Positions 26,539 to 37,122 of a stretch of 64,000 nucleotides of DNA are shown here, one piece after another. Every line of letters starts with the position of its first letter. The stretch's first letter is position 1. The DNA lies in assembly GCF_002931075.1 (NCBI RefSeq), contig NZ_PSTQ01000015.1, forward strand, positions 16,576-80,575, read 5' to 3'. Under the pieces are notes generated by a model. It was not told the DNA's origin, did no database searches, and was given only the letters and a program-made list of their open reading frames with translations. Both the position numbers and the translations under genes were made by a program. Source of the DNA: Pseudoclavibacter sp. AY1F1. GTDB lineage: Bacteria > Actinomycetota > Actinomycetes > Actinomycetales > Microbacteriaceae.

Positions 26539-27846
26539 ATGGACATCACGATCGACCAGATGGTTCGACAGCTACGGGAAGCACGAAACCCCACGCCCAG
26601 GCCACTGACGCGGCTCGAGTGGATCTTGCTCGCCGTCACGACCGCCGCACTCTTCGCCGTGTCCGTGTCGATACTCGGCGCCGTCTACCACGTGCACGTC
26701 GGATTCGCGTTCGGAATCTCCGCTCTCAGCTCTGCGGGCCTGCTCCTCGCGCCAGTACGACCGCGCCTCGCGATCCTCCTGCATTTCGCCGGAACAGCGC
26801 TCTTCCCGTTCCCCTACGCGATCTACGCCGAGGCTTGGCCACTCCCGGTGCCCCAGCTCATCTCACTCAGCCTGCTCCTTGCCATCATCGTGTTGCGCGA
26901 GACGCTGACCCTCGCGATCGTCACCTGGCTCCTCAACCTCGTCGCGCCGGCAGTCGCCCTCATCCTCCTAGGGTTCGCGGCCATGCAGGTCGGCGGGAAC
27001 ATCATCCAAGAGTCCTCGAGCCTCATCGCCATCTCCATCTACACAGGCCTGATCGTCGCCGCCGGCTACAACCTCAGCCGTCGCAACTGGTCAAAGCACG
27101 AACTCGTGCAGGCAAAACGCACCGCCGAGATCGAGCAGGAACGCCGCATGGGCGCTGAGGAACGCTCGCGCATCGCCCGCGAAATGCACGACGTCGTCGC
27201 CCACAGCATGAGCATCGTGCACATGCAGGCCAGCTCGGCACCCTTCCGCGTCGCGGACCTCAACGACGAAGCCAAGGCTGAGTTCGAGTCCATCGCCGAA
27301 TCCGCCCGCGACGCCCTCAAGGAGATGCGCACCCTTCTCGGAGTTCTCCGACTCGACGAATACTCGGCACTCACCCCACAGCCCCAGCTCACCGACCTCC
27401 AAGCCCTCGTCGAAGGCAGCAGAAACGGCGGCATCGAAGCCGCCCTCCACCTCGACACCGACCGCGACCCCCGCGAGTTGCCAGACACCGTGCAACTCAC
27501 CGCCTACCGCGTCGTCCAAGAAGCCCTCAGCAACGTCATCCGCCACGCCCCAGGCACCAGCGCCGAAGTCTCCGTCATGCTCCTCGGCCCCGAGCTCACC
27601 GTTCGGATCACGAACACAGCACCACCCGCATCCACCGACCCCCGCGACGGGGAGGAATCAGACTCCACCGGCTCGGGCACCGACCTCGCATCCGGCGGTG
27701 TGGGCATACTCGGGATGCGCGAACGCGTCACCACCCTCGGCGGGCACCTCACCGCGCGGCCCCAATCGTTTGGCGGCTACGTCGTCGAAGCGCGCCTCCC
27801 CGTTACCGACTCCGCCCACTCAGCGCCCGAACCGGAGCACGCATGA
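26539..27846 (+). CDS. Sensor histidine kinase (NarL/LiaS-type, HisKA_3)
   Basis: A 435-residue membrane kinase: about five to six helices between residues 25 and 180, a short coiled segment (RTAEIEQERRMGAEERSR), the HisKA_3 phosphoacceptor IAREMHDVVAHSMSIVHMQ (His in MHD), and an HATPase_c end with TAYRVVQEALSNVIRHA and GVGILGMRERV. The membrane part likely senses envelope stress or a ligand in the bilayer. The ATG at 26539 lies ten bases after AAAGG. ATGA overlap with the response regulator gene. Confidence 0.9.
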   Translation: MDITIDQMVRQLREARNPTPRPLTRLEWILLAVTTAALFAVSVSILGAVYHVHVGFAFGISALSSAGLLLAPVRPRLAILLHFAGTALFPFPYAIYAEAWPLPVPQLISLSLLLAIIVLRETLTLAIVTWLLNLVAPAVALILLGFAAMQVGGNIIQESSSLIAISIYTGLIVAAGYNLSRRNWSKHELVQAKRTAEIEQERRMGAEERSRIAREMHDVVAHSMSIVHMQASSAPFRVADLNDEAKAEFESIAESARDALKEMRTLLGVLRLDEYSALTPQPQLTDLQALVEGSRNGGIEAALHLDTDRDPRELPDTVQLTAYRVVQEALSNVIRHAPGTSAEVSVMLLGPELTVRITNTAPPASTDPRDGEESDSTGSGTDLASGGVGILGMRERVTTLGGHLTARPQSFGGYVVEARLPVTDSAHSAPEPEHA

Positions 27847-28520
27847 CCCGCATCCTGATCGTCGACGACCAGCCCATGTACCGCATCGGGCTCGCCGCGA
27901 TCCTCGGCGCTCAAGACGACCTCACCATCGTCGGAGAAGCCAGCGACGGGCGCGAAGCCATCGCCCGGGCCCGCAGCCTCCAACCCGACGTGGTGCTCAT
28001 GGACGTGCGCATGCCGAACCTCAACGGCATCGAAGCAACCCGCGCCATCGCGGACGCCGCCAACGAAGGTGGCCACCCCACCCGCGTCGTGATGCTCACC
28101 ACGTTCGACATCGACGACTACGTCTTCGACGCGCTCCGTGCCGGCGCCAGCGGATTCCTGCTCAAGGACGCGACGCCCCAGGAACTCGTGGATGCGGTGC
28201 GCACGGTCGCGGGCGGCGACGCGCTCCTCGCCCCGAAGGTCACCCGCACCCTCATCGAAGCCTTCGCCCAGGCGCCAGCCAAACGCAGCGTCTCCCCCAC
28301 CCGCTTCAACGAGCTCACCGAACGCGAACGCGAGGTGTTCGAGCTCGTCGCCAAGGGACACTCCAACTCGGAGATCTCGAAGACGCTCTTCATCGCCGAG
28401 CAGACCACGAAGTCCCACGTCAGCCGCATCATGGCGAAGTTACACCTCCGCGACCGCGTCCACGCCGTCGTGCTCGGCTACGAGTCCGGGCTCATCACGC
28501 CGGGCGAAGCCGTCGACTGA
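27843..28520 (+). CDS. Response regulator, NarL/LuxR family
   Basis: A 225-residue regulator: receiver domain with phosphoacceptor Asp in DVVLMDVRMPN, LTTFD switch and LLKDA Lys, then a LuxR HTH (FNELTEREREVFELVAKGHSNSEISKTL...). It is coupled to the kinase by an ATGA overlap. About 205 bp at its 3' end, encoding the HTH, recur in degraded form at 30838, beyond the protein-kinase gene. The acyltransferase at 31189 may be its original neighbour and target. Confidence 0.92.
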   Translation: MTRILIVDDQPMYRIGLAAILGAQDDLTIVGEASDGREAIARARSLQPDVVLMDVRMPNLNGIEATRAIADAANEGGHPTRVVMLTTFDIDDYVFDALRAGASGFLLKDATPQELVDAVRTVAGGDALLAPKVTRTLIEAFAQAPAKRSVSPTRFNELTEREREVFELVAKGHSNSEISKTLFIAEQTTKSHVSRIMAKLHLRDRVHAVVLGYESGLITPGEAVD

Positions 28521-28777
28521 TGAGCCCCGTGCATCGATGTATCCGAATGAAAACGCGTGTCACGTCCGACTACTTCGCACTTCCCGCTCTTCACCTGGAG
28601 GGGAAAAACGATATGCGTCAATAATATACGAGATCCATATGAGCATTTGGAATGCAACCGCCCCGATCTCCCGTTACCAGTTGTCAGCCCGGCGTGCCTG
28701 CGTTAAGCTCGGCCAGAATTCCAGTGGCCTCAGTCGTTTGGGGTGACTACTGCTGGTCGAGAACCTAGGGGGGCGAC
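28521..28777. other. Intergenic junction between response regulator and kinase-like gene
   Basis: About 257 bp with a sudden drop in G+C (for example the A+T-rich run near 28608-28640). A GGAGGGG site precedes a 3-codon frame (ATG CGT CAA TAA at 28614). No longer gene. It may mark the left edge of inserted DNA. Confidence 0.45.
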
Positions 28778-30094
28778 GTGTCGAATCACGGATTCACAGT
28801 GCAGGAAGAAGCGCTGTACTACAACGGAAAGCGCATAGGGCACAGCGAGTTACAAGCTGGTTTCAGTCGGTTCTTCTTCGAGAGGGCGCCCCTGGGCGAA
28901 GGTGGAAACGGGGTGACATTTCGAGTTCGTCACCGCATTCTCAACACGCAGCAAGTAGTGAAGGTTTACTTTCCTGGCCGGAACGGAGTCGCAATCAAAG
29001 CGCAGCTCGAGGCCATGAAAAATGCGGATCGACGAGTTAGCGAGGTTCTGGCACTGGTTCACGATGCTGGAACCTACGAATACCCCGAACCAATTTCCTT
29101 CTCGGTCATGGAAAGCATTGACAATATCCAAACTTTGAGGGAATGGATAGCTCAAAGGAACGCCATGTGGGAGTTTGCGCTAATCTCAAACGTTGATGAA
29201 AACCGCACATCGAGTGATTGGCTAGAAACGAGACAAAGAATTGTCCAAGCGGAAGCGCTCAACGTCGCAACGGGCTTTATGGCCGCGGTGGTTCGACTGC
29301 ATTCTCCTTTGATTACCCACGGCGACCTTAATCCAGGCAATATCTTGTTACCCAGAGAACAAGAAAACCCAATCTGGGGTGAATGGAAGTCGGCCACAGC
29401 GACTTATAACAAACTCGAAGTCGCCAAACTATTAGAAAAATTCGGATCCGCCAAGAATTGGTACACCGGCGGGAAGCCAAACGAACCGAGGCCCGGTACT
29501 CTGCAGCCGGAGAAGGTACGTCTCATAGATCTAGGGTCCAGCCAAGTCGAAGGCACCGACGCCACAGTCGGGAGCAGCCGGGAGACCCGGTTCATGATTG
29601 ATGATCTGAAACGGATCATGAAACCTTTCTTCCCCGGTGCCGGCAATCTTCTCAACTGGCTCAACATCGAGAAGAAATCAGTCGTGAGAAATGGGGAGAA
29701 GATGGATGCGTTCGTAACGCTCGCCGGCGCACCCGTGGACCACCTGGCATTGTCTGGTGAAATATTCCGCCTACTATGTGCACTGAATGTACTTTTGGGC
29801 CATGAACACAACTCACGCGAACCGGTAACTGGTGCACCTTCCGCGGACCTTACTCTGGCCATGGATGACATCGGCATCCTCCACACACTCATCACTGGCC
29901 GCCCTTCCGACATACGAGACGATGTTTTTAGCTTAGAAGCCCTCACTGCGATGCAGTACGTCCCGATTCAATCTCAGCGATTGATCAACTGGAGTAGAGT
30001 TTTTCACGACTGGGGAGAAAGGCACGCTGGTTTCAAGAAGTATGAGTTCAGCAGGGGATCTATTCGGATAGCGACCATACAACCATTGATATAG
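28778..30094 (+). CDS. Stand-alone protein-kinase-fold protein
   Basis: A 438-residue soluble protein with an eukaryotic-like kinase core: glycine loop LGEGGNGVTF (39-48), VVKVYF with the ATP-binding Lys62, catalytic loop HGDLNPGN (181-188; HGD in place of HRD) and LIDLGSS (DLG for DFG, 249-255). An insert of about 60 residues separates the last two motifs. No transmembrane or sensor domain. The C-terminal ~180 residues are unassigned. GTG start behind AGGGGGG. The gene is visibly A+T-richer than its neighbours, uses AAA/ATA-type codons, and lies between two copies of a response-regulator fragment: signs of transfer. Stand-alone kinases act in some anti-phage systems; the role here is unknown. 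Confidence 0.82.
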   Translation: MSNHGFTVQEEALYYNGKRIGHSELQAGFSRFFFERAPLGEGGNGVTFRVRHRILNTQQVVKVYFPGRNGVAIKAQLEAMKNADRRVSEVLALVHDAGTYEYPEPISFSVMESIDNIQTLREWIAQRNAMWEFALISNVDENRTSSDWLETRQRIVQAEALNVATGFMAAVVRLHSPLITHGDLNPGNILLPREQENPIWGEWKSATATYNKLEVAKLLEKFGSAKNWYTGGKPNEPRPGTLQPEKVRLIDLGSSQVEGTDATVGSSRETRFMIDDLKRIMKPFFPGAGNLLNWLNIEKKSVVRNGEKMDAFVTLAGAPVDHLALSGEIFRLLCALNVLLGHEHNSREPVTGAPSADLTLAMDDIGILHTLITGRPSDIRDDVFSLEALTAMQYVPIQSQRLINWSRVFHDWGERHAGFKKYEFSRGSIRIATIQPLI

Positions 30095-30837
30095 GCCGCG
30101 TCAGACCGAGGAGACAACGGAGTCCGAGACGAGGAGGTCCTGCATCACTCCTTTCAGCGTGAGGAGTCCAAGCGTTTGGCGTGGGTGGGAGTTGAGCTCG
30201 TCTGTGACCATGTTCCGTTAGCCTGGTACGCCGTAACCTCGACGCTTTGGCGAGGTTCTCGCGGATGAAATTTCTCGTGTTCTCGTGACTCGGCCACTCC
30301 CACAGCAAAGAAGATGCGCGTAGCGCACGCGAGGCTTTCTCGCGAAGGTGACCGGCGCGTGCTTCGTCACCCCGCTGCCCTGATTCAAGGCGAGCGAGAC
30401 CGACGATGCGCGCCAAGTTCCGTGACGTGATCGATTAGCGCGTCCGCGACCACTGTCGATTCTATGAGTTCGGCAGGCTCAGGATCAGCACGTACATGGA
30501 ATAGCATTTCGTCGTCCTGGGTGCCTCGGTGTTGCCAGCGCGCCGATTAAATGCTTCCCTTCCCACGTTCCTTGCATCCGACGATCGGATTCCGTTACTG
30601 GGTGGTGATCGGTCGAGAGCATGCCCACGATCGGGCGTTCATTCACGCGCGGACGCACGCCGCTTCTGCGCGCTGTGTTCAGCGCCGCCTCGGAGTACGC
30701 GTATTTCCTTCGGGATCGCGCATACTCACCGGTAGATCGCTTCGTGCAACACGGGCCTGCGTTGAACGTACGGAGATTGATCCATGTTGCCCTCGCCGTT
30801 CTCGTTCGCTTGCAAAGCGAAAGCTTCAATCGATCTT
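30095..30837. other. 743-bp stretch without a supportable gene
   Basis: Follows the kinase gene. The minus strand has a possible 36-codon frame (ATG 30211 to TGA 30103-30101, starting MVTDELNSHPRQT) and a longer frame above it with weak helical patterns (HENTRNFIRENLAKASRLRR). Neither has a ribosome site or a recognised family. The segment looks like gene debris. Confidence 0.4.
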
Positions 30838-31059
30838 CCGCTTCAATGAGCTCACCGAACGCGAACGCGAGGTGTTCGAGCTCGCGCCAAGGGACACTCC
30901 AACTCGGAGATCTCGAAGACGCTCTTCATCGCCGAGCAGACCACGAAGTCCCACGTGAGCCGCATCATGGCGAAGCTGCACCTCCGCGACCGCGTCCACG
31001 CGGTCGTTCTCGGCTACGAGTCCGGGCTCATCACGCCGGGTGAGACCCAACAGCAGTAA
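30838..31059 (+). pseudogene. Duplicated, frameshifted LuxR HTH fragment of the response regulator
   Basis: About 205 bp matching 28301-28506 with roughly eight differences. It encodes the LuxR HTH, beginning in FNELTEREREVFEL. One base (T of GTCGCC) is missing, shifting the frame after EVFEL. The receiver domain and start are absent. The end differs (TPGETQQQ then TAA). It is either a copy left by insertion of the kinase segment or the ruin of a second regulator. Confidence 0.85.
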
Positions 31060-31149
31060 CCCGCTCGCGGGGCCGTACCGGGAACTCACCCTCTCGTACG
31101 GTTTACCTCAACCTGCGGAGTGATGCCCCGCACGCAGGCCCCTTTCTAC

Positions 31150-31168
31150 GGTTCGGAACATCCGAACC
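31150..31168. promoter_or_regulatory. Perfect 8-bp inverted repeat upstream of the acyltransferase
   Basis: GGTTCGGA and TCCGAACC, spaced by three bases, end 20 bp before the GTG at 31189. It is a good candidate operator for a dimeric regulator. Which regulator is not known; the HK/RR pair upstream is one possibility. Confidence 0.5.
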
Positions 31169-32503
31169 AGTAGACAGAAGGCAGCCACGTGACCCAGCTC
31201 ACTCTCCCCCGCAGCGCAGCATCCCCAGAGCCCGACGACGCCAACCCACGCGCGTCCCGGCGTGACCCTGCGGTTGACCTCGTCCGCGCGGCCTGCCTCA
31301 CCACCGTGCTGGTGCTCCACATCGCGATGGCCGGCATCTCGGTCACCGGCGGCGACATCAGCATCACCAACGCGGTCGAGGATGAGGCCTGGTTCGCTCC
31401 CCTCACCTGGCTCCTGCAGGTCATGCCGCTGTTCTTCATCATCGGCGGCTTCGCGGCCAGAGCCCAGTGGATGCGAATGCGCGCCAGCGGCGGCACGTCG
31501 CGCGAGTTCATCGCCACTAGAACACGGCGCCTGCTCGTGCCGTCGCTCGCGTTCGCCGCCTTCGTGACCGCCGGGCTGCCCCTCGCCGCACTCGCCGGCG
31601 CGGACACCGAGCTCCTCGCCGAAGCATCCTTCCGCATGACACAACCCCTCTGGTTCCTCGCCGTCTACCTCGGCGTGACGGCCCTCATCCCGCTCATGCT
31701 GCGCGCCCACGAGGCCGCGCCCCACGCCACCCTCATCACCCTCATCTCCGGCGCCATCCTCGTCGACGCCTTCCGCGCCCTGACCGGAATGGATGCGGTC
31801 GGCATCGTGAACTACGCCTTCGTCTGGCTGGCGATCCAGCAGCTCGGGTTCTTCTTCGCCGATGTGAAAGGCCGCAAGACGGTTGCCCGGCCGGGCTGGC
31901 ACCGACTGCCTATCGGGCTCATCGGCGGCGGCATTCTTGCCCTGGTGCTCCTCGTCACGTTCGCCGGCTACTCCCCCGAGCTACTCCTCGACAACAACAA
32001 CCCGGCGAGCGTCGCCCTCATCGCCCTCGGAATCGCCCAGCTAGGGCTGCTCATGCTGATGCATCCCTGGCTCACGAGCGTCGCATCCGGCACACGAGCG
32101 GCCGCGTTCTCGCGCTTCGTCAACGCCCACTCGATGCGGCTCTATCTCTGGCACATGCCGGTGCTGGTCGCAGTCACGGCAGTCCTGCTCCTTGTGGGTA
32201 GTTGGATGCCCGAGCCGCTCAGTTTCGGATGGTTCGCGACGAGGCCCCTCATGCTCGTCGCCGTTCTCGTGGCAACGGCGGCCGTAGTACCCGGGCTCGC
32301 GCACCTGGATGGGCCCACGGAACGAGGCGTCGAGTTCGCGACCTCGCGCATCCGCTACCGAAAGCCGAGCACCCCGGTCTCCGTCTGGACGGGCATCGCT
32401 GGTGTCGTCGTGCTGCTGGTGTTCGGATTCTGGCCGATGTGGGCCGGGGCGCTGGCGTGTGCGCTGATGATCGTGAGCCTGCGAACACCGAATAAGTCGG
32501 TGC

Positions 32504-33736
<1,233 letters not shown>

Positions 33737-33783
33737 GGCTCCCCTGGGATCTGGTCCCGAAAGAGCCTAGGCCCAGGGCGCCG

Positions 33784-34350
33784 TCAACCGCCCGTCCCCT
33801 GCACGCATCCCGCGGGCAGGGAGTTCCCGCTGATCGAGAAGTCGTCGCAGGTGAGGAAGTGCGCCTGGTTGAGTCCGAGCAGGTATGCGATGACAACGAT
33901 GCCCCCGACCACGGCGACGATCAGCCAGCGGCGGCGCCTCGTGGTGCTGGACGCGAAGTCCGGCCACACGATGCGCAGCAGCACCCACAGCGTGAACGGC
34001 ACACAGATCAGCACCACCAGCAGCGCCGCGAAATCGACGAGCGCAGTAGCGACGTCGTCAGAGTCGGCGTCGACGAGGAAGTTCAGAATCAGCCATACCG
34101 TCGGCACCAGCAGCACTGCCGCGCGCCCGACGCGGCCCCACACGGGTCGCCGCTCGAGCAGCACAAACACGAACGCCGCCGTCGACGCCGCCCAGAAGCC
34201 GAGGATGTCGTCGAAGAAGACCTCACCCCACGCGCCGAGCGTGAACGCCGGCCACCACGCGACCGCCGCCATGCCCACCATGACGACGCCAAGCGGCACG
34301 TCGCGCCGACGATCGGCCTGCGGAATCGTGATCTTCTCGGGGGTGCTCAC
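33784..34350 (-). CDS. Uncharacterised membrane protein
   Basis: A 188-residue protein with about five transmembrane helices (for example PLGVVMVGMAAVAWWPAFTLG, ALVDFAALLVVLICVPFTLW, WLIVAVVGGIVVIAYLLG) and two Cys residues in the C-terminal exposed tail (LTCDDFSISGNSLPAGC). No family recognised. Start set at GTG 34350; only a weak CGAGG is adjacent, so translation may be leaderless. Confidence 0.75.
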   Translation of the reverse strand: MSTPEKITIPQADRRRDVPLGVVMVGMAAVAWWPAFTLGAWGEVFFDDILGFWAASTAAFVFVLLERRPVWGRVGRAAVLLVPTVWLILNFLVDADSDDVATALVDFAALLVVLICVPFTLWVLLRIVWPDFASSTTRRRRWLIVAVVGGIVVIAYLLGLNQAHFLTCDDFSISGNSLPAGCVQGTGG

Positions 34351-34574
34351 CCTCGAAAGGTAACCGCCCCGAACGCTCCGCGGAAGCCTCCCGCCCATCC
34401 CGCGAACCCGGCCGTGCGTGCCCGCACGCCCCGCGCCCCGCATCCACCCGAAACCTCGCAGGCAAGCACCCCGCTCGCACGTGTAGCTTTCTCTCACCCC
34501 GTGTGAGAAGTTGAGTCAACCAGCGCCGCGAATCGCCGGAATTCCCCCTCACGCTTCGCCTGAAGGAGCACCCG

Positions 34575-34598
34575 ATGTCGTTCCACGCACGCCCATGA
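34575..34598 (+). CDS. Seven-residue leader peptide coupled to the esterase gene
   Basis: ATG TCG TTC CAC GCA CGC CCA TGA encodes MSFHARP behind a near-perfect AAGGAG spaced six bases. Its TGA overlaps the esterase ATG as ATGA, while the esterase itself has no ribosome site in reach. This points to reinitiation-dependent translation of the esterase. Confidence 0.6.
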   Translation: MSFHARP

Positions 34599-35899
34599 GC
34601 GCCATCCTCGAGTTGACCATCATTGACTCGCCGGCGATGTGGATCATCTACCTCATCGCGGTCGCCTTCACGATCACTCTGCTGGTGCGGGTCCCGGATG
34701 CGAAGTGGTTCGTGCGCGCATCCATCGGCGTCATCGCCGGGGTACTCCTCGGCGCCCTCGTGTACTTCGCGAGCAACCTCCTCGACCTCTTTGGCGCCGA
34801 CCTGCCGCCCGCGGCCGGCCTGTGGGCCGCCGCGACGCTCGGCGGGATCGGCCTCGCCATCGCATCCTTCAAGGAAGCAAAACCCTGGCGCCGCGTCGTC
34901 GCGGCCATCGCCATCGTCGTCTATCTGCTCGCCGGCGCAACCGGCATCAACGCCGCCTACGGGCTCAACCCCACGCTCGGATCGGTCTTCGGCGACGTGG
35001 AAGAGAGCAAGGTCGACCTGCCGAACTTCAACGCCGACAACCGACAGGCGCCAGCTCAGCCACTCGCGCAGACCTGGCAGCCGCCAGCCAACCTGCCATC
35101 GGCTGGCCAGCGCGGATCCCAGCCCATCCCCGGCACGACGTCTGGGTTCGTCGCCAGGGATGCCGGCGTCTACCTGCCACCGGCCGCCCTCGTCGAGAAC
35201 GCCCCGGCGCTCCCCGTGGTCATCACGATGATGGGCTACCCGGGCAACCCAGACGGCACCATCATCAGCGACGTGCTCGACGAGTTCGCGGCCAAGAACA
35301 ACGGCCTCGCGCCGATTGTCATCACCGCAGACCAGCTCGGCGCAGCCGGCGTCCAGGACCCGGCCTGCGCCGACTCCGCAAAGTACGGCAACGCAGAGAC
35401 GTACATCACCACCGACGTCGTTAACTGGGCCAACGCCAACCTGAACGTCATCCAGGACCCGAAATACTGGACCATCGCCGGCTACTCCAACGGCGGCGGA
35501 TGCGCAGCGAAGTACGGCGCGAAACACCCCGACATCTTCAAGAACGTCATCAGTATCTCCGGCGAAGAGTTCCCCGGATCCGAGGGCGTGGATGCCGCGA
35601 CCGCCGACATCTACGGCGGCGACACAAGCGCGTTCGAAGCCTCCAAGCCCATCAACATCATGAAAGCAGCCCCCGCCGGCACCTACGTCGGCATGACCGC
35701 GATCTTCACCGCCGGCAGCGAAGACCCCACGTTCTCCGCCGCCGCAACCGCCGTGTCGCAAGCCACCGAGGCCGTCGGCATCAGCACCACCCTGTTCCTC
35801 GTCCAGGGCGCAGACCACGGCGGCGACGCCGTCAGCGGCGGCCTCACCGAGGCGTTCGAAGTGCTCTACCCGGTGCTGGGGTTGTCCTCGGGAAGCTGA
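34595..35899 (+). CDS. Membrane-anchored esterase (esterase D/mycolyltransferase-like fold)
   Basis: A 434-residue protein: about four membrane helices in residues 10-120, then an extracytoplasmic alpha/beta hydrolase domain. ALPVVITMMGYPG marks the core, GYSNGGGCAAKYG the nucleophile Ser (GxSxGG), and GADHGGD a likely catalytic His. The architecture resembles actinobacterial envelope esterases related to esterase D and antigen-85. Microbacteriaceae lack mycolic acids, so another acyl substrate is likely. Start at 34595 is coupled to the MSFHARP leader. Confidence 0.8.
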   Translation: MSAILELTIIDSPAMWIIYLIAVAFTITLLVRVPDAKWFVRASIGVIAGVLLGALVYFASNLLDLFGADLPPAAGLWAAATLGGIGLAIASFKEAKPWRRVVAAIAIVVYLLAGATGINAAYGLNPTLGSVFGDVEESKVDLPNFNADNRQAPAQPLAQTWQPPANLPSAGQRGSQPIPGTTSGFVARDAGVYLPPAALVENAPALPVVITMMGYPGNPDGTIISDVLDEFAAKNNGLAPIVITADQLGAAGVQDPACADSAKYGNAETYITTDVVNWANANLNVIQDPKYWTIAGYSNGGGCAAKYGAKHPDIFKNVISISGEEFPGSEGVDAATADIYGGDTSAFEASKPINIMKAAPAGTYVGMTAIFTAGSEDPTFSAAATAVSQATEAVGISTTLFLVQGADHGGDAVSGGLTEAFEVLYPVLGLSSGS

Positions 35900-35940
35900 G
35901 CGAGCAGCTGCTTCGAACTCGAGTCCGGGAGCAATCCGTG

Positions 35941-36351
35941 ATGCGAGCCCTCATTACACTCGACACCGTGACCTTCTTCGAGTCGATCCGCACCGTCATC
36001 CGCAAGTACGCAGACTTCACCGGCACCGCGAGCAGGTCAGAGTTCTGGTGGTGGATGCTCTTCGACACCCTCGTGCTCGCCGCCCTCGGCTTTATCGACC
36101 CCACAACAGTTGGCGACAACGGAACCATCGGCGGCGGCGTGCTCGGAAGCGTGTGGAACGTGGCGACGCTGCTCCCCACGCTCGCCGTCCTCGTCCGACG
36201 CCTTCGCGACACGGGGCGCCGCTGGACCAACGTCTTCTGGCTCCTCGTGCCAGTCGCCGGGCTGATCATCATCACGCTGTATGCGATCGCGCCCGGACGT
36301 CCGGTTCGCGCGGACGCAGTCAGCGGCCCCGGCGAGCGACTCGCGCCGTAG
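35941..36351 (+). CDS. DUF805 membrane protein
   Basis: A 136-residue DUF805 protein: FFESIRTVIRKYADFTGTASRSEFWWWMLF is the family signature, followed by RRLRDTGRRWTNVFWLLVPV. Four helices are expected. The function is unknown. GGGAG lies nine bases before the ATG used; an in-frame GTG at 35968 would fit the usual family N-terminus. Confidence 0.85.
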   Translation: MRALITLDTVTFFESIRTVIRKYADFTGTASRSEFWWWMLFDTLVLAALGFIDPTTVGDNGTIGGGVLGSVWNVATLLPTLAVLVRRLRDTGRRWTNVFWLLVPVAGLIIITLYAIAPGRPVRADAVSGPGERLAP

Positions 36352-36506
36352 CTCGTCACGCCGCGAGGCTTCGGCGGCGAAGAAGCACCAGAAAGAAGTG
36401 GTGGAGGACTCTGGAATCGCACCAGACAAGGCGTCTCAAGAACGCGTCCCCCAAGGCTTCTGAGTGTAGGCGCGCGACCACCGGTTGAGCAAGGGAACGA
36501 CGAGAC

Positions 36507-37107
36507 TCACCTAAAGTGCCCGCGTGCCGGTTCCGGTGCCTCACCTAAGAATGCCCGCGAAAGCGCGGACACCGTCGGTATGGGAGGCCTACTGTCGAGG
36601 ACACTCGGCATGCTTCCTCCCGTCTGGTCCACGACCACAGCAGCAGAGAGCACAGGCTGCTGGAGGGCGAGATCAAGAATTCGCCCAGCAACGGCGTCCG
36701 ACCGCAGTCCCGAAAGCAACGGCAACCATGTCACCTTGATGCCCTGCAGGTCCTCGATCAGACGATTCGAGTTGGCGACAGCAAGCTGCGCGGCTCCGAT
36801 AAGCGCTTCCACGATCAGCATCGGATCGCACACTCTGTACGGGCCGAGTGCGGAGAAATGGGCGTCCCGCCTTCGAAGCAGCCCCGCAGACATAGGGATC
36901 ACGCTGCGCCGCATGACGCGTTCATGGTTGAGCATCGCGTGCAACGAACCTCAGCAGGTCGTCCATCGCTGCCGGCACGCGATCATGGTGTGGCGGCACG
37001 AACTCCACCCCGTGAGGATGGAACCCGTAACGGCCACCGATCCACACCTGCTCAGCCCGATACCGGCCCGTCAAAGCGGGGACGTTTCCCAGGATCGCCG
37101 CCTGCAT
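36507..37107 (-). pseudogene. Fic-family protein ruin lacking the catalytic motif
   Basis: From 37107 the minus strand reads LTGRYRAEQVWIGGRYGFHPHGVEFVPPHHDRVPAAMDDLLRFVARD, the Fic N-terminal lead-in. The frame then shifts at about 36945 straight into HAMLNHERVMRRSVIPMSAGLLRRRDAHFSALGPYR, which normally follows the Fic core. The intervening HPFxDGNGR motif (about 35 residues) is deleted. The C-terminal HTH region is also scrambled after QPVLSAAVVV, and the first ~90 residues are absent. It cannot AMPylate. Confidence 0.8.
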
Positions 37108-37122
37108 TTTGGGCCTATTGAG

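Noticed and set aside
26539..28520. HK/RR pair as part of the defence cassette
   Set aside because: It has its own start after a 113-bp gap, host-like composition and a typical LiaS/NarL architecture, and fits better with the acyltransferase.
23101..30094. NUDIX, helicase and kinase genes as one defence system
   Set aside because: A normal two-component pair with host-like base composition lies between helicase and kinase, so the two parts were kept as separate modules.
30838..31059. Intact second response regulator
   Set aside because: The receiver domain and start are absent and one base is missing inside the HTH.
34223..35818. 531-codon minus-strand open frame with Gly/Asp-rich sequence
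   Set aside because: Antisense of the esterase gene; the real minus-strand gene here starts at 34350.
36352..36506. Possible tRNA-like segment after the DUF805 gene
   Set aside because: No T-loop GGTTCGA-type box, no D-arm and no cloverleaf could be drawn. It is left as plain intergenic sequence.
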